From Pseudomaricurvus alkylphenolicus (lineage in GTDB: Bacteria > Pseudomonadota > Gammaproteobacteria > Pseudomonadales > Cellvibrionaceae): 64,000 nt of DNA. The stretch is taken from assembly GCF_011683955.1 (NCBI RefSeq), contig NZ_JAAQPI010000012.1:124001-188000 (forward strand), given 5' to 3'. The notes beneath the pieces are model-generated. The model worked only from the letters and a program-made list of their open reading frames with translations. It searched no databases and was not told where the DNA came from. Below are positions 25,677 to 33,507 of the stretch, in pieces (the stretch's first letter is position 1; every line of letters begins with the position of its first letter). The position numbers and the translations under genes were made by a program.

Positions 25677-26557
25677 ATTCTGCGTGCCTACAGAAAGCAG
25701 TGACCTTCGACTGCGAAGGTGATCGACTGGTTGGCGTGCTCCATTTGCCTCAAGAGGCCAAAGATTGGGGTGTTATTACTGTGGTCGCGGGAGGACCTCA
25801 GTATCGGGCCGGTTGCGGACGACAGCTGTTGCTGATGGGACGAGAACTGGCGGCTCAAGGAATCCCGGTCATGCGCTTCGACCAGCGCGGCGTGGGCGAT
25901 AGCGAGGGAGACTTCCTTGGATTTCACCGCATGACAGAAGAGTATCGCGCGGCGGTGAAGGCCTTCAAGGAACACGCCCCATCAGTGCGCCATATCGCGT
26001 TATGGGGAGGCTGTGACGCAGCGGCGAGCGCCCTGATCCACGGTTGGAAAATCGATGGAATAGACGGCTTAATGCTGGCAAACCCCTTTCTCACCTATCC
26101 CTCCAGCAGGGCTAACCTCCAAAGAAAACACTACCTGAAACGACTGGGAGAGCGTTCATTTTGGAAAAAAGTGCTGACCCTACAATACAACCCACTCGAA
26201 TATGCGGGTGCTCTGCTTGGCCGCCCTACCGCAAAGCCTAAATCCGTAACATCACCCGCCGGCGATGGCGACCAGCAGCTTGTTCATGTTCCGGAGGACT
26301 TTGGGGATCACATGTTGAAGGGCTTGAACCAATTTCAAGGTCAAGTGCTGTTTGTGATGAGTGAACACAGCCCCACTCGCCGAGAATTCGACGAGATTAT
26401 TGCGGATCATCCCGGCTGGGGCAAAGCTTACCGGGATTGCAATGCCAAACGGGTAGACCTACCAGAAGCCGATCAGACTTTTTCCACAGAGGGCTCTCGT
26501 GCAGCGGCGAGCGAGGCGGCACTGGAGTGGTTAAATCTGCTTTGTGCGAAGCAGTAA
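25673..26557 (+). CDS. Alpha/beta hydrolase, exosortase-A-associated hydrolase 1 type
   Basis: A 294-residue alpha/beta hydrolase. VVAGGPQYRAG gives the oxyanion-hole loop, MRFDQRGVGDSEGD the strand-4 loop, and the nucleophile elbow reads GGCDAA with C114 in place of serine. A cysteine nucleophile would suit thioester or acyl transfer from the operon's ACP (inference). Last gene of the coupled operon; its start overlaps the preceding stop by 4 bases. No terminator is evident in the 183 bases that follow. Confidence 0.83.
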   Translation: MNSACLQKAVTFDCEGDRLVGVLHLPQEAKDWGVITVVAGGPQYRAGCGRQLLLMGRELAAQGIPVMRFDQRGVGDSEGDFLGFHRMTEEYRAAVKAFKEHAPSVRHIALWGGCDAAASALIHGWKIDGIDGLMLANPFLTYPSSRANLQRKHYLKRLGERSFWKKVLTLQYNPLEYAGALLGRPTAKPKSVTSPAGDGDQQLVHVPEDFGDHMLKGLNQFQGQVLFVMSEHSPTRREFDEIIADHPGWGKAYRDCNAKRVDLPEADQTFSTEGSRAAASEAALEWLNLLCAKQ

Positions 26558-26740
26558 CTGACAAATAGCAATCTCTGCTTTCCGGCTCTGCAAGCCCAAT
26601 GCGGGGAAATTAAGAGTTAGTGAGAATTTGGGGCGGCCATTCAAACGAACCTGAACGACTTACTGTCTCGTTGGACATGTATCATTCCTTTTGAACTGTA
26701 AATATAGGCTTTCTAAACAGTCACCAGCCCCCCAATTGGA

Positions 26741-27433
26741 CTAGTCACCAGCCAAGGTTATTTCCAAGTATTCCCATTGACTCACAATATATTCTGACAG
26801 TGCATAAATAAAAATAGCGACCCCAAGCATCTCTAAAAGCTCTTCACATGTATAGAAAATAGCATAGAGGAGCCCTTTGGAGCCTTCAGTCTCAGCTCGC
26901 CACCCTCCTAGCATTTCGAATCCTACCGCACCCGATACAAATATAAATCCAGAAACTAGAAACAGGACTCTCGTTTTCCCTGGCAACTCCCGCAAAAACT
27001 TTAAATACCCAATCAAAAAAAACATCAACGCCACTCCATAAGGAATGACCCAGGCATAGTAAAAAAGCCCTGAAGTGGCTACCACACTTTTAGTGGGTCC
27101 CGAAAATTGTTCATGAATTGATGACGCTTCATCAATGGACAAAAACAGAAATATGAAGGCCAGCAACCCCCACAAACGAAAAGTCTGCTGCGAGCTCCTA
27201 TGCATAAGAGTAATGATTACCAACAAGACGCTCGCGAACATCAATGCTATCGACGAGTAAAGCGTTGGGATATTCTTTTCGGCCCTAAAGTCAAACAAAC
27301 GAACAAGCCCGAAAACGTGATCGTGGTCAAAATAAAATCTGGATATCAATCCCACAACGTTAGCAACGAGCAGAAAGAGAATGACCACCAGGAACACAGT
27401 CAACAATTTCTTGGGACTAAACACTAGCCTCAT
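26741..27433 (-). CDS. Multi-pass membrane protein, unknown function
   Basis: A 230-residue protein with about six to seven hydrophobic segments. Conserved-looking acidic/histidine motifs near membrane boundaries are FLSIDEASSIHEQ and FEMLGGW, with EELLEMLG near the C-terminus; these could be catalytic or metal-binding, but the family was not recognised. Start is ATG 27433 because a consensus AAGGAG lies 9 bases upstream; an in-frame ATG 30 bases earlier lacks one. It is AT-rich compared with the genes to its left and lies between the mutase operon and integrase debris, so it may be acquired DNA. Confidence 0.75.
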   Translation of the reverse strand: MRLVFSPKKLLTVFLVVILFLLVANVVGLISRFYFDHDHVFGLVRLFDFRAEKNIPTLYSSIALMFASVLLVIITLMHRSSQQTFRLWGLLAFIFLFLSIDEASSIHEQFSGPTKSVVATSGLFYYAWVIPYGVALMFFLIGYLKFLRELPGKTRVLFLVSGFIFVSGAVGFEMLGGWRAETEGSKGLLYAIFYTCEELLEMLGVAIFIYALSEYIVSQWEYLEITLAGD

Positions 27434-27892
27434 CGGCACCCTCTCCTTGTGCAGCTCAAACAAGCCTGTAGGTTTTCATTCGACCAAAAGAACCTTCACA
27501 TACTCAAAAAAGTCATTCAGCGCAGGCGCCAGCGGTCTCATGCCCAAACATAAAGCAACCAGCGAAGATAGCGAAGCGTGAAGTAAACCTCATCCTCTAC
27601 TTTCCAGTCAAGGCGCAAGGCGGTCGGGTTTGGAACACGGAAATCGTTATCGGCATTAAACCTGGCTGGAAGGCACGCATTTCGAGCGATATTGAACCAA
27701 GAGTCAGCCAGGAAGACACTCTGGGATGGCTTTGGATGAAATACTAACACGGGGCCTGCGTCATTCTCCATAGCGACAACACTCTAGCGCTCGATATTCA
27801 ACCAACTTGCTCTGAAGAGTACGTCAGTGCATTCCCCGCTTCTCGATCTCCTTTTCTCCGCAACAGTAATCCTCAAAGATCTCTTCACCTAA
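27434..27892. other. Gene-poor stretch, probable decayed insertion DNA
   Basis: No supportable gene. Short open frames exist on both strands between 27480 and 27780, but none has a ribosome site or recognisable family. The stretch leads into an integrase remnant and is best read as debris of an older insertion. Confidence 0.4.
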
Positions 27893-27895
27893 CTT

Positions 27896-28243
27896 ATGCT
27901 TTTTGCACCAAAAGGCGATCACGCCTGCCCTGGCTGCTGGAGCGAGCTGGACGAACTTGTAAACCCTTACTCAGTGCGACACACAATAGCAAAGAGGCTG
28001 AGAACTTGCGGCGTGCAGCCGGGGCGTATATCCAGTCTACTGGGGCACAAACGACAAGACAGTGAGATCACAGAGATCTATGCCTCATTCGACCCCGAAT
28101 ATCTCGCCGATACGCTCGAAGCAATTGAAGCGTACTTCGCAACAATTTACGACCGATACTCAAGGCTGAGAAGCGTTGATTGGCTGAGCGAATATCAGCC
28201 TCGTTGCGATCTCATTGCGAAATTTGAAAGGTGTGCACGGTGA
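27896..28243 (+). pseudogene. Tyrosine recombinase (phage-type integrase) C-terminal remnant
   Basis: Encodes 115 residues matching only the catalytic C-terminus of a tyrosine recombinase: NPYSVRHTIAKRLR (the RHxxR arginine), SLLGHK (histidine) and ITEIYASFDPEYL (nucleophilic tyrosine). The core-binding domain and first catalytic arginine are absent, a stop lies just upstream and no ribosome site precedes the ATG. It points toward the attachment-like repeat at 28319 and is unrelated in detail to the intact integrase at 28658, so it records an earlier integration at the same place. Confidence 0.7.
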
Positions 28244-28272
28244 GCACGGAAATTATGCGCACCCCAAAACGA

Positions 28273-28310
28273 CGAAACCCCCGCAGCATGTGGCTTGCGA
28301 GGGTTTCATA
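28273..28310 (-). terminator. Rho-independent terminator beside the left tRNA fragment
   Basis: Read on the minus strand, AAACCCTCGCA and TGCGGGGGTTT form an 11-bp stem with one G:T pair around a 10-base loop, followed by TTTCGTCGTTTT partly overlapping the stem. It sits just 3' of the tRNA-Ala-like fragment at 28319-28358, where a tRNA gene's own terminator would be. Confidence 0.6.
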
Positions 28311-28318
28311 TTTGGTGG

Positions 28319-28358
28319 GCCTAGCGGGATCGAACCGCTGACCTCAACACTGCCAGTG
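28319..28358. repeat. Left attachment-site copy (tRNA-Ala 3' fragment)
   Basis: Identical over 40 bases to 38271-38310 and covers the T arm, variable loop and part of the anticodon arm of tRNA-Ala. Beyond the repeat the tRNA 5' half is missing. On the acceptor side the match continues with a one-base deletion (TGGTGG-GCC here, TGGTGGAGCC in the intact gene). Confidence 0.88.
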
Positions 28359-28377
28359 CGCTTCCGGCTCAAGCACC

Positions 28378-28490
28378 ATACACCTGAATACCCGCTAATA
28401 CACCAAAATAGGCCTTTAAAATCAATGAGTTGTGATGAGCTGCAATTCACTTTGAGTTAAAGAGGTGTATTGAAGTGTATCTCAGTGTAT
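28378..28490. promoter_or_regulatory. Inverted arrays of 10-bp-phased hexamers between att and integrase
   Basis: ATACAC, ATACCC and ATACAC occur at 28378, 28388 and 28398. Their reverse complement GTGTAT occurs at 28465, 28475 and 28485. Both triplets have an exact 10-bp period, and the two arrays face each other across ~60 bases. Helical phasing between an attachment core and an integrase gene suggests cooperative binding of a recombination-directionality factor or the integrase itself. Confidence 0.6.
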
Positions 28491-28497
28491 GAATTTG

Positions 28498-28517
28498 GGA
28501 CTTAATAGGGACTTAAG
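28498..28517. repeat. 20-bp repeat, left copy (probable integrase arm sites)
   Basis: GGACTTAATAGGGACTTAAG, built from two tandem GGACTTAA units 11 bases apart. The identical 20-mer recurs at 38180-38199 in the same orientation, inside the right end of the element. Tandem short repeats inside each end are typical of arm-type integrase binding sites. Confidence 0.7.
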
Positions 28518-28657
28518 CTGAAATTGCCCGGGAGCCCCTATTAGCACCATCCCCTATGGTTCAGTTAATCCTGAATACCAGGAATTAACCGTACCGCATA
28601 TTCCCCTTCTGCTCTTTAGCCTCTCTTCCCATTATCCACAACGAAGAGATGCTCATC

Positions 28658-29899
28658 ATGCAACTTAAATTCACCGAAAAAGCTCTTAAATCGCTACAAG
28701 TCAATAGTAAACCCTACGAAGTGGTCGACCTTGCGCTTCCAGGTTTTCGCCTCAGAGTACAACCGACAGGTGTAAAGACTTTCGTCTATTGCTACAAGGA
28801 CCGAACTGGCACTAAGGAGCGCTACACCATTGGACGCTTTGGAGTCCTGACTCTGAGTCAAGCCAGAGAAAAGGCAACTGTGCTAGCAGGGCAGGTCGCC
28901 GACGGACGATCTCCTCAACAGGAGAAGCGGGAGTCCGTTCAGAAGGCCAAAACAGAACAGGGCCTAACCCTGCAGTCATTTGTGGACAAGCACTATAAAC
29001 CATGGGTATTAAAAAACATGAAAAGCGGCGAAAACACTCTTAAATTGCTTGAACGCCACTTTTCTGAATTTGTTGATAAACCCATGGCCAAGATTAGCCC
29101 AACACAGCTGGAGAAATGGCAGCTTAAAGAGATGGACCGTGACATCAAGCCTGTCACGATCAATCGAAACTTGGCGGCACTGCGTAGCGTCTTTTCCAAA
29201 GCACTCTCGCTGCACCTTATCGACAGCAACCCATTAAAATCTATTAAAAATATCACCGAGATAAAGGAAGACTATAACCGCTATCTCGATTCCGCTGAGA
29301 TGTCTCGCTTAATGGCCGCCCTTGCAGACAGAGATGGTGAGCTGCGTGAAAAACGCAGCCGAGGTAATCAGTGGCGCAAGGACAGGGGCTATAACCTTAG
29401 GGTGCAAATAGGGGGTGAGGAATACCCAGATCACATTTCACCAATGGTGCTATTGGCCATGTATACCGGCCTACGTAAAGGCGAAATCTTCCGCCTTGAA
29501 TGGAGCGATGTGGATTTTGACGGTAATTTAATCACCGTCCGGGGCGTCAATGCAAAGTCTAAAAGAGTTCGGCGGGTACCAATGCACCCCAAGGTGCAAC
29601 GCATGCTTGAGTCATGGCACCGACAACGCCAAACCCAATATGCACTGGTGTTTCCCAATCGCAATGGAAACCGTTTCAAGGACATCAAAAAGGCATGGTA
29701 TAGCCTCCTAGAACGAGCCCAGATCAGTAATTTCAGGTTTCATGATCTTAGGCATCACTTTGCAAGCCATCTGGTAATGAAAGGGACACCAATCAACACC
29801 GTTCGCGAATTACTAGGTCACGCAGATATTGGCACTACCTTGAGGTACGCGCATTTGGCTGATGAACACAAATCTGATGCGATATTGGCCTTAGACTGA
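28658..29899 (+). CDS. Tyrosine recombinase / integrase (DUF4102 N-terminus)
   Basis: A 413-residue site-specific recombinase. The N-terminal arm-binding DUF4102-like domain (LKFTEKALKSLQV, then DLALPGFRLRVQPTG and YTIGRFGVLTLSQAR) is followed by the SAM-like core-binding domain and a catalytic domain with R273 (YTGLRKGEI), H362 and R365 (FHDLRHHFAS), H388 (LLGHADI) and nucleophile Y397 (TLRYAHL). All expected catalytic residues are present. ATG 28658 is preferred over ATG 28649, because GAAGAG directly abuts the latter but is 9 bases from the former. It lies 300 bases inside the left repeat and should catalyse integration at tRNA-Ala. Confidence 0.93.
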   Translation: MQLKFTEKALKSLQVNSKPYEVVDLALPGFRLRVQPTGVKTFVYCYKDRTGTKERYTIGRFGVLTLSQAREKATVLAGQVADGRSPQQEKRESVQKAKTEQGLTLQSFVDKHYKPWVLKNMKSGENTLKLLERHFSEFVDKPMAKISPTQLEKWQLKEMDRDIKPVTINRNLAALRSVFSKALSLHLIDSNPLKSIKNITEIKEDYNRYLDSAEMSRLMAALADRDGELREKRSRGNQWRKDRGYNLRVQIGGEEYPDHISPMVLLAMYTGLRKGEIFRLEWSDVDFDGNLITVRGVNAKSKRVRRVPMHPKVQRMLESWHRQRQTQYALVFPNRNGNRFKDIKKAWYSLLERAQISNFRFHDLRHHFASHLVMKGTPINTVRELLGHADIGTTLRYAHLADEHKSDAILALD

Positions 29900-30008
29900 C
29901 CTTCAGGAGGGGTAGACCAGTTAATTCTTCCAGCGGGAATTTAACTGGCCCTACCTCCTGCTTGCACATCCCTACCATGGCCACTCAATTCATTAATTGG
30001 AAACAACC

Positions 30009-30239
30009 ATGGAACAGTTCAATACCCCCCTATTTAGCACATCAGTAGCCGCTCTATATCTAGATGTGAGCACTGAATGGTTAAAACGTAAACGAATAAC
30101 CGGAAACGTCGGTGGGAATACAGCAGGCCCCAAATACATTAAGATCGGCAGACTAGTGAAGTACCGAAAGGTCGATCTAGATCAATATATCGCCGACATG
30201 CCTAGTTACTGTCATGTCGCCGAGGAAACAATGATGTAA
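30009..30239 (+). CDS. AlpA/MerR-like small DNA-binding protein
   Basis: A 76-residue protein with an N-terminal helix-turn-helix region (FSTSVAALYLDVSTEWLKRKR) and a following beta-wing-like YIKIGRLVKYRKVDLDQYI, the pattern of AlpA/excisionase-type helix-turn-helix proteins. Such proteins beside integrases often activate excision or repress early genes, so it is a candidate ligand for the phased hexamer array at 28378-28490. ATG 30009 is used; the TTG 12 bases upstream is less likely. Confidence 0.75.
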   Translation: MEQFNTPLFSTSVAALYLDVSTEWLKRKRITGNVGGNTAGPKYIKIGRLVKYRKVDLDQYIADMPSYCHVAEETMM

Positions 30240-30251
30240 TGGAGTCCAACC

Positions 30252-31103
30252 ATGAATGACGCTATCAAGGGTTTTTCAGATGACAGTTTGAGAGAGTTCA
30301 TGGATATCGCCTCAATGGGCAAGCTCGACTCGGACTTGCCCGATTTCAGCATCTTCCCCAACCAGGATATTCTCTATGCCTATCCAAGGAAGGACCCGGT
30401 ATTTCCTCTCATAAAGCCTCAACAGTATTTCAGCGACTGGAAGCCTCAGATGGCACGAGCCAAGAGGCACTTCATCTATGAAGCCCTATTTGCAGCCCCT
30501 GAAATCCAAGAAACTGTAGAAAGGTATCTTCTTCTGTTTCCAACCTACCAACATTCTTTGCTCGATGAATTTGAAAAGGGTGCCTATCTTGAGTACGGGA
30601 AGCTACAGACCTTTGCGGAGCTGACCTACTATTACCGGTTACACACTCGAGATGTTTCGGTGGCCAGCGGGAATTTTGACAGTAGCTTCCAACCTAAGGT
30701 CAAAAGAGCCCGTGAAAATATTGAGGAACTTGAAGACGCAGTTGAATCGCTGCAAGAGAGCCTCTCGGGGGTAGATTTTTCCCTGCTGCAGATGAAAGAT
30801 GAGGAGGAAGTGTTCCTTCAGCAACTTATGACCTTCCGATCAACTTTCAAATCGCGAAAAAATGACCTCGGGATTGTCCGCCGCACCTCAAATAAGACTC
30901 ACCCAGACCGGTTGCTTGTTGCCCGGGTTGGATACAGCTTAACCAGAGGCTACGGTAAAGAGATTCCAGATTTTACTGATCTTGTGCACAACCTCTGCAA
31001 ACCTGCGCTTGAGAACGCCAAGATAAAACCGGGGAAAATCGAAGAATACCTAGAAACAATTCCGGTGCTGGTCAGTCAGGCAGAATCCAACAAGAACAGA
31101 TAA
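30252..31103 (+). CDS. Unknown protein encoded before the DUF927 ATPase
   Basis: A 283-residue, mainly helical soluble protein with no recognised domain. Residues ~150-185 (KVKRARENIEELEDAVESLQESLSG begins the stretch) look like a coiled coil. GGAG lies 9 bases before ATG. It is sandwiched between the AlpA-like gene and the DUF927 ATPase on the same strand and may be a replication or regulatory partner; nothing in the sequence fixes a function. Confidence 0.7.
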   Translation: MNDAIKGFSDDSLREFMDIASMGKLDSDLPDFSIFPNQDILYAYPRKDPVFPLIKPQQYFSDWKPQMARAKRHFIYEALFAAPEIQETVERYLLLFPTYQHSLLDEFEKGAYLEYGKLQTFAELTYYYRLHTRDVSVASGNFDSSFQPKVKRARENIEELEDAVESLQESLSGVDFSLLQMKDEEEVFLQQLMTFRSTFKSRKNDLGIVRRTSNKTHPDRLLVARVGYSLTRGYGKEIPDFTDLVHNLCKPALENAKIKPGKIEEYLETIPVLVSQAESNKNR

Positions 31104-31207
31104 TCTCGTCATTTAGATTTTAACTGAACCTGGAAAAACCTCCTCCTCCCATATTCTCCTTTCTAGCGGCAATGGTGCCGTGAATTTAAAATTTTTTAGG
31201 AGAATAG

Positions 31208-33049
31208 ATGATGAATAATCCTACTATTTCGCTGCCAGATGGCAGCACTATTAACATCCCACAGTCAGAGGGCTATATTGCCGACACTACTGGCATTTAT
31301 GAAGGCTACTCCGTGATGGAGTCCCGTATTTGCGACCCGATCTGGCTGGATTGCAATATTCGCTACCTTGAAGACCGCTTGACCCTAGCTCGCATCAAGT
31401 TCATCGACACGGCAACTGGTGAAGTTCAAGTTCACGATTGTCCGAGATCCCAGCTGATCCCGGACTACGCTGTGGGCCTGATCAAGACTTTGGCTGATTA
31501 CGGTTTCAATATTGAACCTGGCAAGCAGCAGAAAGTCCTGAAGTACCTTCTAGCCCAATCAAGTGTCAACCTAAAGATGGCCGTTAAGAAAACTGGATGG
31601 TACGAAACACCAGAGGGCCTGCGTGGCTTTGTCTTGCCGGGTAAAACCTTCAGTCCTGACACCACACCTCCCCTATTTGTCCCTGACTGCCCGAGCCCAG
31701 TACACCGAAACATGGGGGCTAATGGGGCTCTGGCTGATGAGGTGAGGCACATTAACACCATCATTAAGGGAAACCCCTATTTGATATTTCTTCGCGGAAT
31801 TGGCTTGGCCGCCCCCTTTATGGAACCCATGGAAGTAGAAGCTGGAGGATTCCACCTGTACAACCATAGCTCACGTGGCAAAACCACTATGGCTCAGCTT
31901 GCAGCATCGGTGTGGGGCAAAGGATCTGACCCGCAAATGGACTCCAGAGGTACGATCTTGCAGCGCTGGAATACCACTGCCAATGCGCTAGAGGGCACTG
32001 CCCAGTCCTTCAACGATTTGCTGTTACCGATGGACGAGATTGGTACCAACAACACTAAGAACTTCGGTGCAGCAATTTACAATCTGATTGGTGGAAAAGG
32101 AAAAGCCGCGATGACAGCTAACCGCACCATGAGACAGGAGTATACGTGGCGCAACCTGATTGTAAGTACAGGAGAATATTCCATTGCCGACCACGTGGCC
32201 GGTAGCAGTGGTTCCGAGCCTGCCACCGGTCAAAAAATACGCATGTTGGATATTCCTGTTCCAGATGACATATTCTTGCAGACTGGAGGTCTATCGAACA
32301 GAGATTTTGCCGACAAAATCAAGATGATCAGCTCCAACTACTATGGTGCTAGCGGAGAAGCCATTGCTGAGCATCTGGTGTCTGTAGTCAATGATCCGGA
32401 AAGGCTGTTTGAGCTGAAATTAGAATACCGCGACATCACCGAAAGACTTGTTGGTAGCATCCAACCCCCTGAGCAACAGAGAGCAATCAAGCGCTTTGCT
32501 CTAGTGCTGTTGGCTTTGGTCACTGCCGCCAAGCTCGGGATTGTTGATATCACCGAAGAGGAGGCTCACATGGCAGTAAAAATGATCCAAGACAGCTGGC
32601 TAGAAAACTCCCCTCTGCTTTCTGATGTCGATGCGGCGCTCTACAACTTGGCGAAAAGGCTGCGCACTGAGCGTGGTTTATTCGCTGACGCAGAAGATCC
32701 CAATCCAAGAACCACGGGCCGCATCGTAGGCTACTATGATCGCCGCACAAGACGACATATGATTCTGACTTCGGAGATTACTAGTCTGTTTGGGAATAAG
32801 GCAGGCAAGAACAAGGTTCTTCACAAGTTACGAGACCTCGGCTATCTGCACCAGAACAATACTGACCGAGGCAAACCACGCCTCACTAGCAAGCATAATA
32901 TTGGGAGCGTAGGAACCATAAGTGCGTATTGTATAGAGCCAACCTTCTTGGAGCACTTTGAGGTGGAAGCAGCACCAATAGAAGAAGTGACTGCATACAA
33001 GCCTACAGCTGCAAACGACGACCTTCCTTCGGAAGCGTTTGCGGGATAG
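31208..33049 (+). CDS. DUF927-family ATPase (helicase/primase-like)
   Basis: A 613-residue protein. The central DUF927 domain has a Walker A-like YNHSSRGKTT (K225, T226) preceding MAQLAASVWG, and a Walker B PMDEIG (D276, E277). DUF927 proteins are replication-type ATPases of plasmids, satellites and islands, often linked to primases; no primase motif is visible here. The C-terminal part from ~520 (YYDRRTRRHMILTSEITSLFG) could be a winged-helix DNA-binding tail. Two adjoining ATGs (31208, 31211) follow AGGAG. Likely drives replication or stabilisation of the excised element (inference). Confidence 0.85.
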   Translation: MMNNPTISLPDGSTINIPQSEGYIADTTGIYEGYSVMESRICDPIWLDCNIRYLEDRLTLARIKFIDTATGEVQVHDCPRSQLIPDYAVGLIKTLADYGFNIEPGKQQKVLKYLLAQSSVNLKMAVKKTGWYETPEGLRGFVLPGKTFSPDTTPPLFVPDCPSPVHRNMGANGALADEVRHINTIIKGNPYLIFLRGIGLAAPFMEPMEVEAGGFHLYNHSSRGKTTMAQLAASVWGKGSDPQMDSRGTILQRWNTTANALEGTAQSFNDLLLPMDEIGTNNTKNFGAAIYNLIGGKGKAAMTANRTMRQEYTWRNLIVSTGEYSIADHVAGSSGSEPATGQKIRMLDIPVPDDIFLQTGGLSNRDFADKIKMISSNYYGASGEAIAEHLVSVVNDPERLFELKLEYRDITERLVGSIQPPEQQRAIKRFALVLLALVTAAKLGIVDITEEEAHMAVKMIQDSWLENSPLLSDVDAALYNLAKRLRTERGLFADAEDPNPRTTGRIVGYYDRRTRRHMILTSEITSLFGNKAGKNKVLHKLRDLGYLHQNNTDRGKPRLTSKHNIGSVGTISAYCIEPTFLEHFEVEAAPIEEVTAYKPTAANDDLPSEAFAG

Positions 33050-33077
33050 CTTAACTTTCACTCCCACATAACAAGAA

Positions 33078-33135
33078 CGGGAATAGCGGGAATAGCGGGA
33101 ATTCGTCCCGCCCTTCCCGTAGATCCCGCTTTTTT
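33078..33135 (+). terminator. Triple-nested hairpin terminator after the DUF927 gene
   Basis: Three copies of CGGGAA/GCGGGA on the 5' side (33078, 33087 and 33095) pair in order with TCCCG (33124-33128), TTCCCG (33114-33119) and TCCCGC (33106-33111), followed by a TTTTTT run. A strong rho-independent terminator 28 bases after the stop. Confidence 0.85.
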
Positions 33136-33264
33136 GAAACCACCCTCGCTACACAGGTCAGTGTGTGCTAATGGCACGTAGGGATATACGAGAATATTCC
33201 AACGCTCTCCTTCAGGAGGGCTATGCTTGCTCACATAGCTTGCCCCCCCTATTAGGAGACTATA

Positions 33265-33507
33265 ATGGCTATTGCCGCATTATTATCCACCCCCGCTGCG
33301 GCGGCATTATTGTCGAATCCACCAGCAGCAATGGTGGGACTTCTCGCATACGGCTTTTATGCCGCATCTAGAGCTAATATTGAGCGCTGTGCGGCAGAGA
33401 ATGTAATGGCCATCATACAAACTGCAAGTAAAGCAGGAGCGAAGCCAAAACGATTATCAATGCGCGTAACAAGTGAAGAGACTCACATTGAAATTGAATT
33501 CGATTAA
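33265..33507 (+). CDS. Small Ala-rich hydrophobic protein
   Basis: An 80-residue protein with a hydrophobic N-terminal half (residues 1-34, possibly one or two membrane helices) and an acidic end (TSEETHIEIEFD). AGGAG lies 6 bases before ATG, which supports translation. It is isolated between the DUF927 terminator and a long non-coding region. No family recognised. Confidence 0.6.
   Translation: MAIAALLSTPAAAALLSNPPAAMVGLLAYGFYAASRANIERCAAENVMAIIQTASKAGAKPKRLSMRVTSEETHIEIEFD

Noticed and set aside
26719-26753. AGTCACCAGCC repeated twice 24 bases apart at the end of the membrane-protein gene
   Set aside because: Too short and isolated to call; probably a small slip duplication.
27538-27771. 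77-codon minus-strand frame
   Set aside because: Open frames exist in both directions here, with no start signal or recognisable family; treated as debris.
28215-28460. 81-codon plus-strand frame across the left attachment site
   Set aside because: It runs through the tRNA fragment and terminator, so it is accidental.
33165-33371. 68-codon frame overlapping the small gene at 33265
   Set aside because: The 33265 frame has the ribosome site; the other has none and ends inside it.
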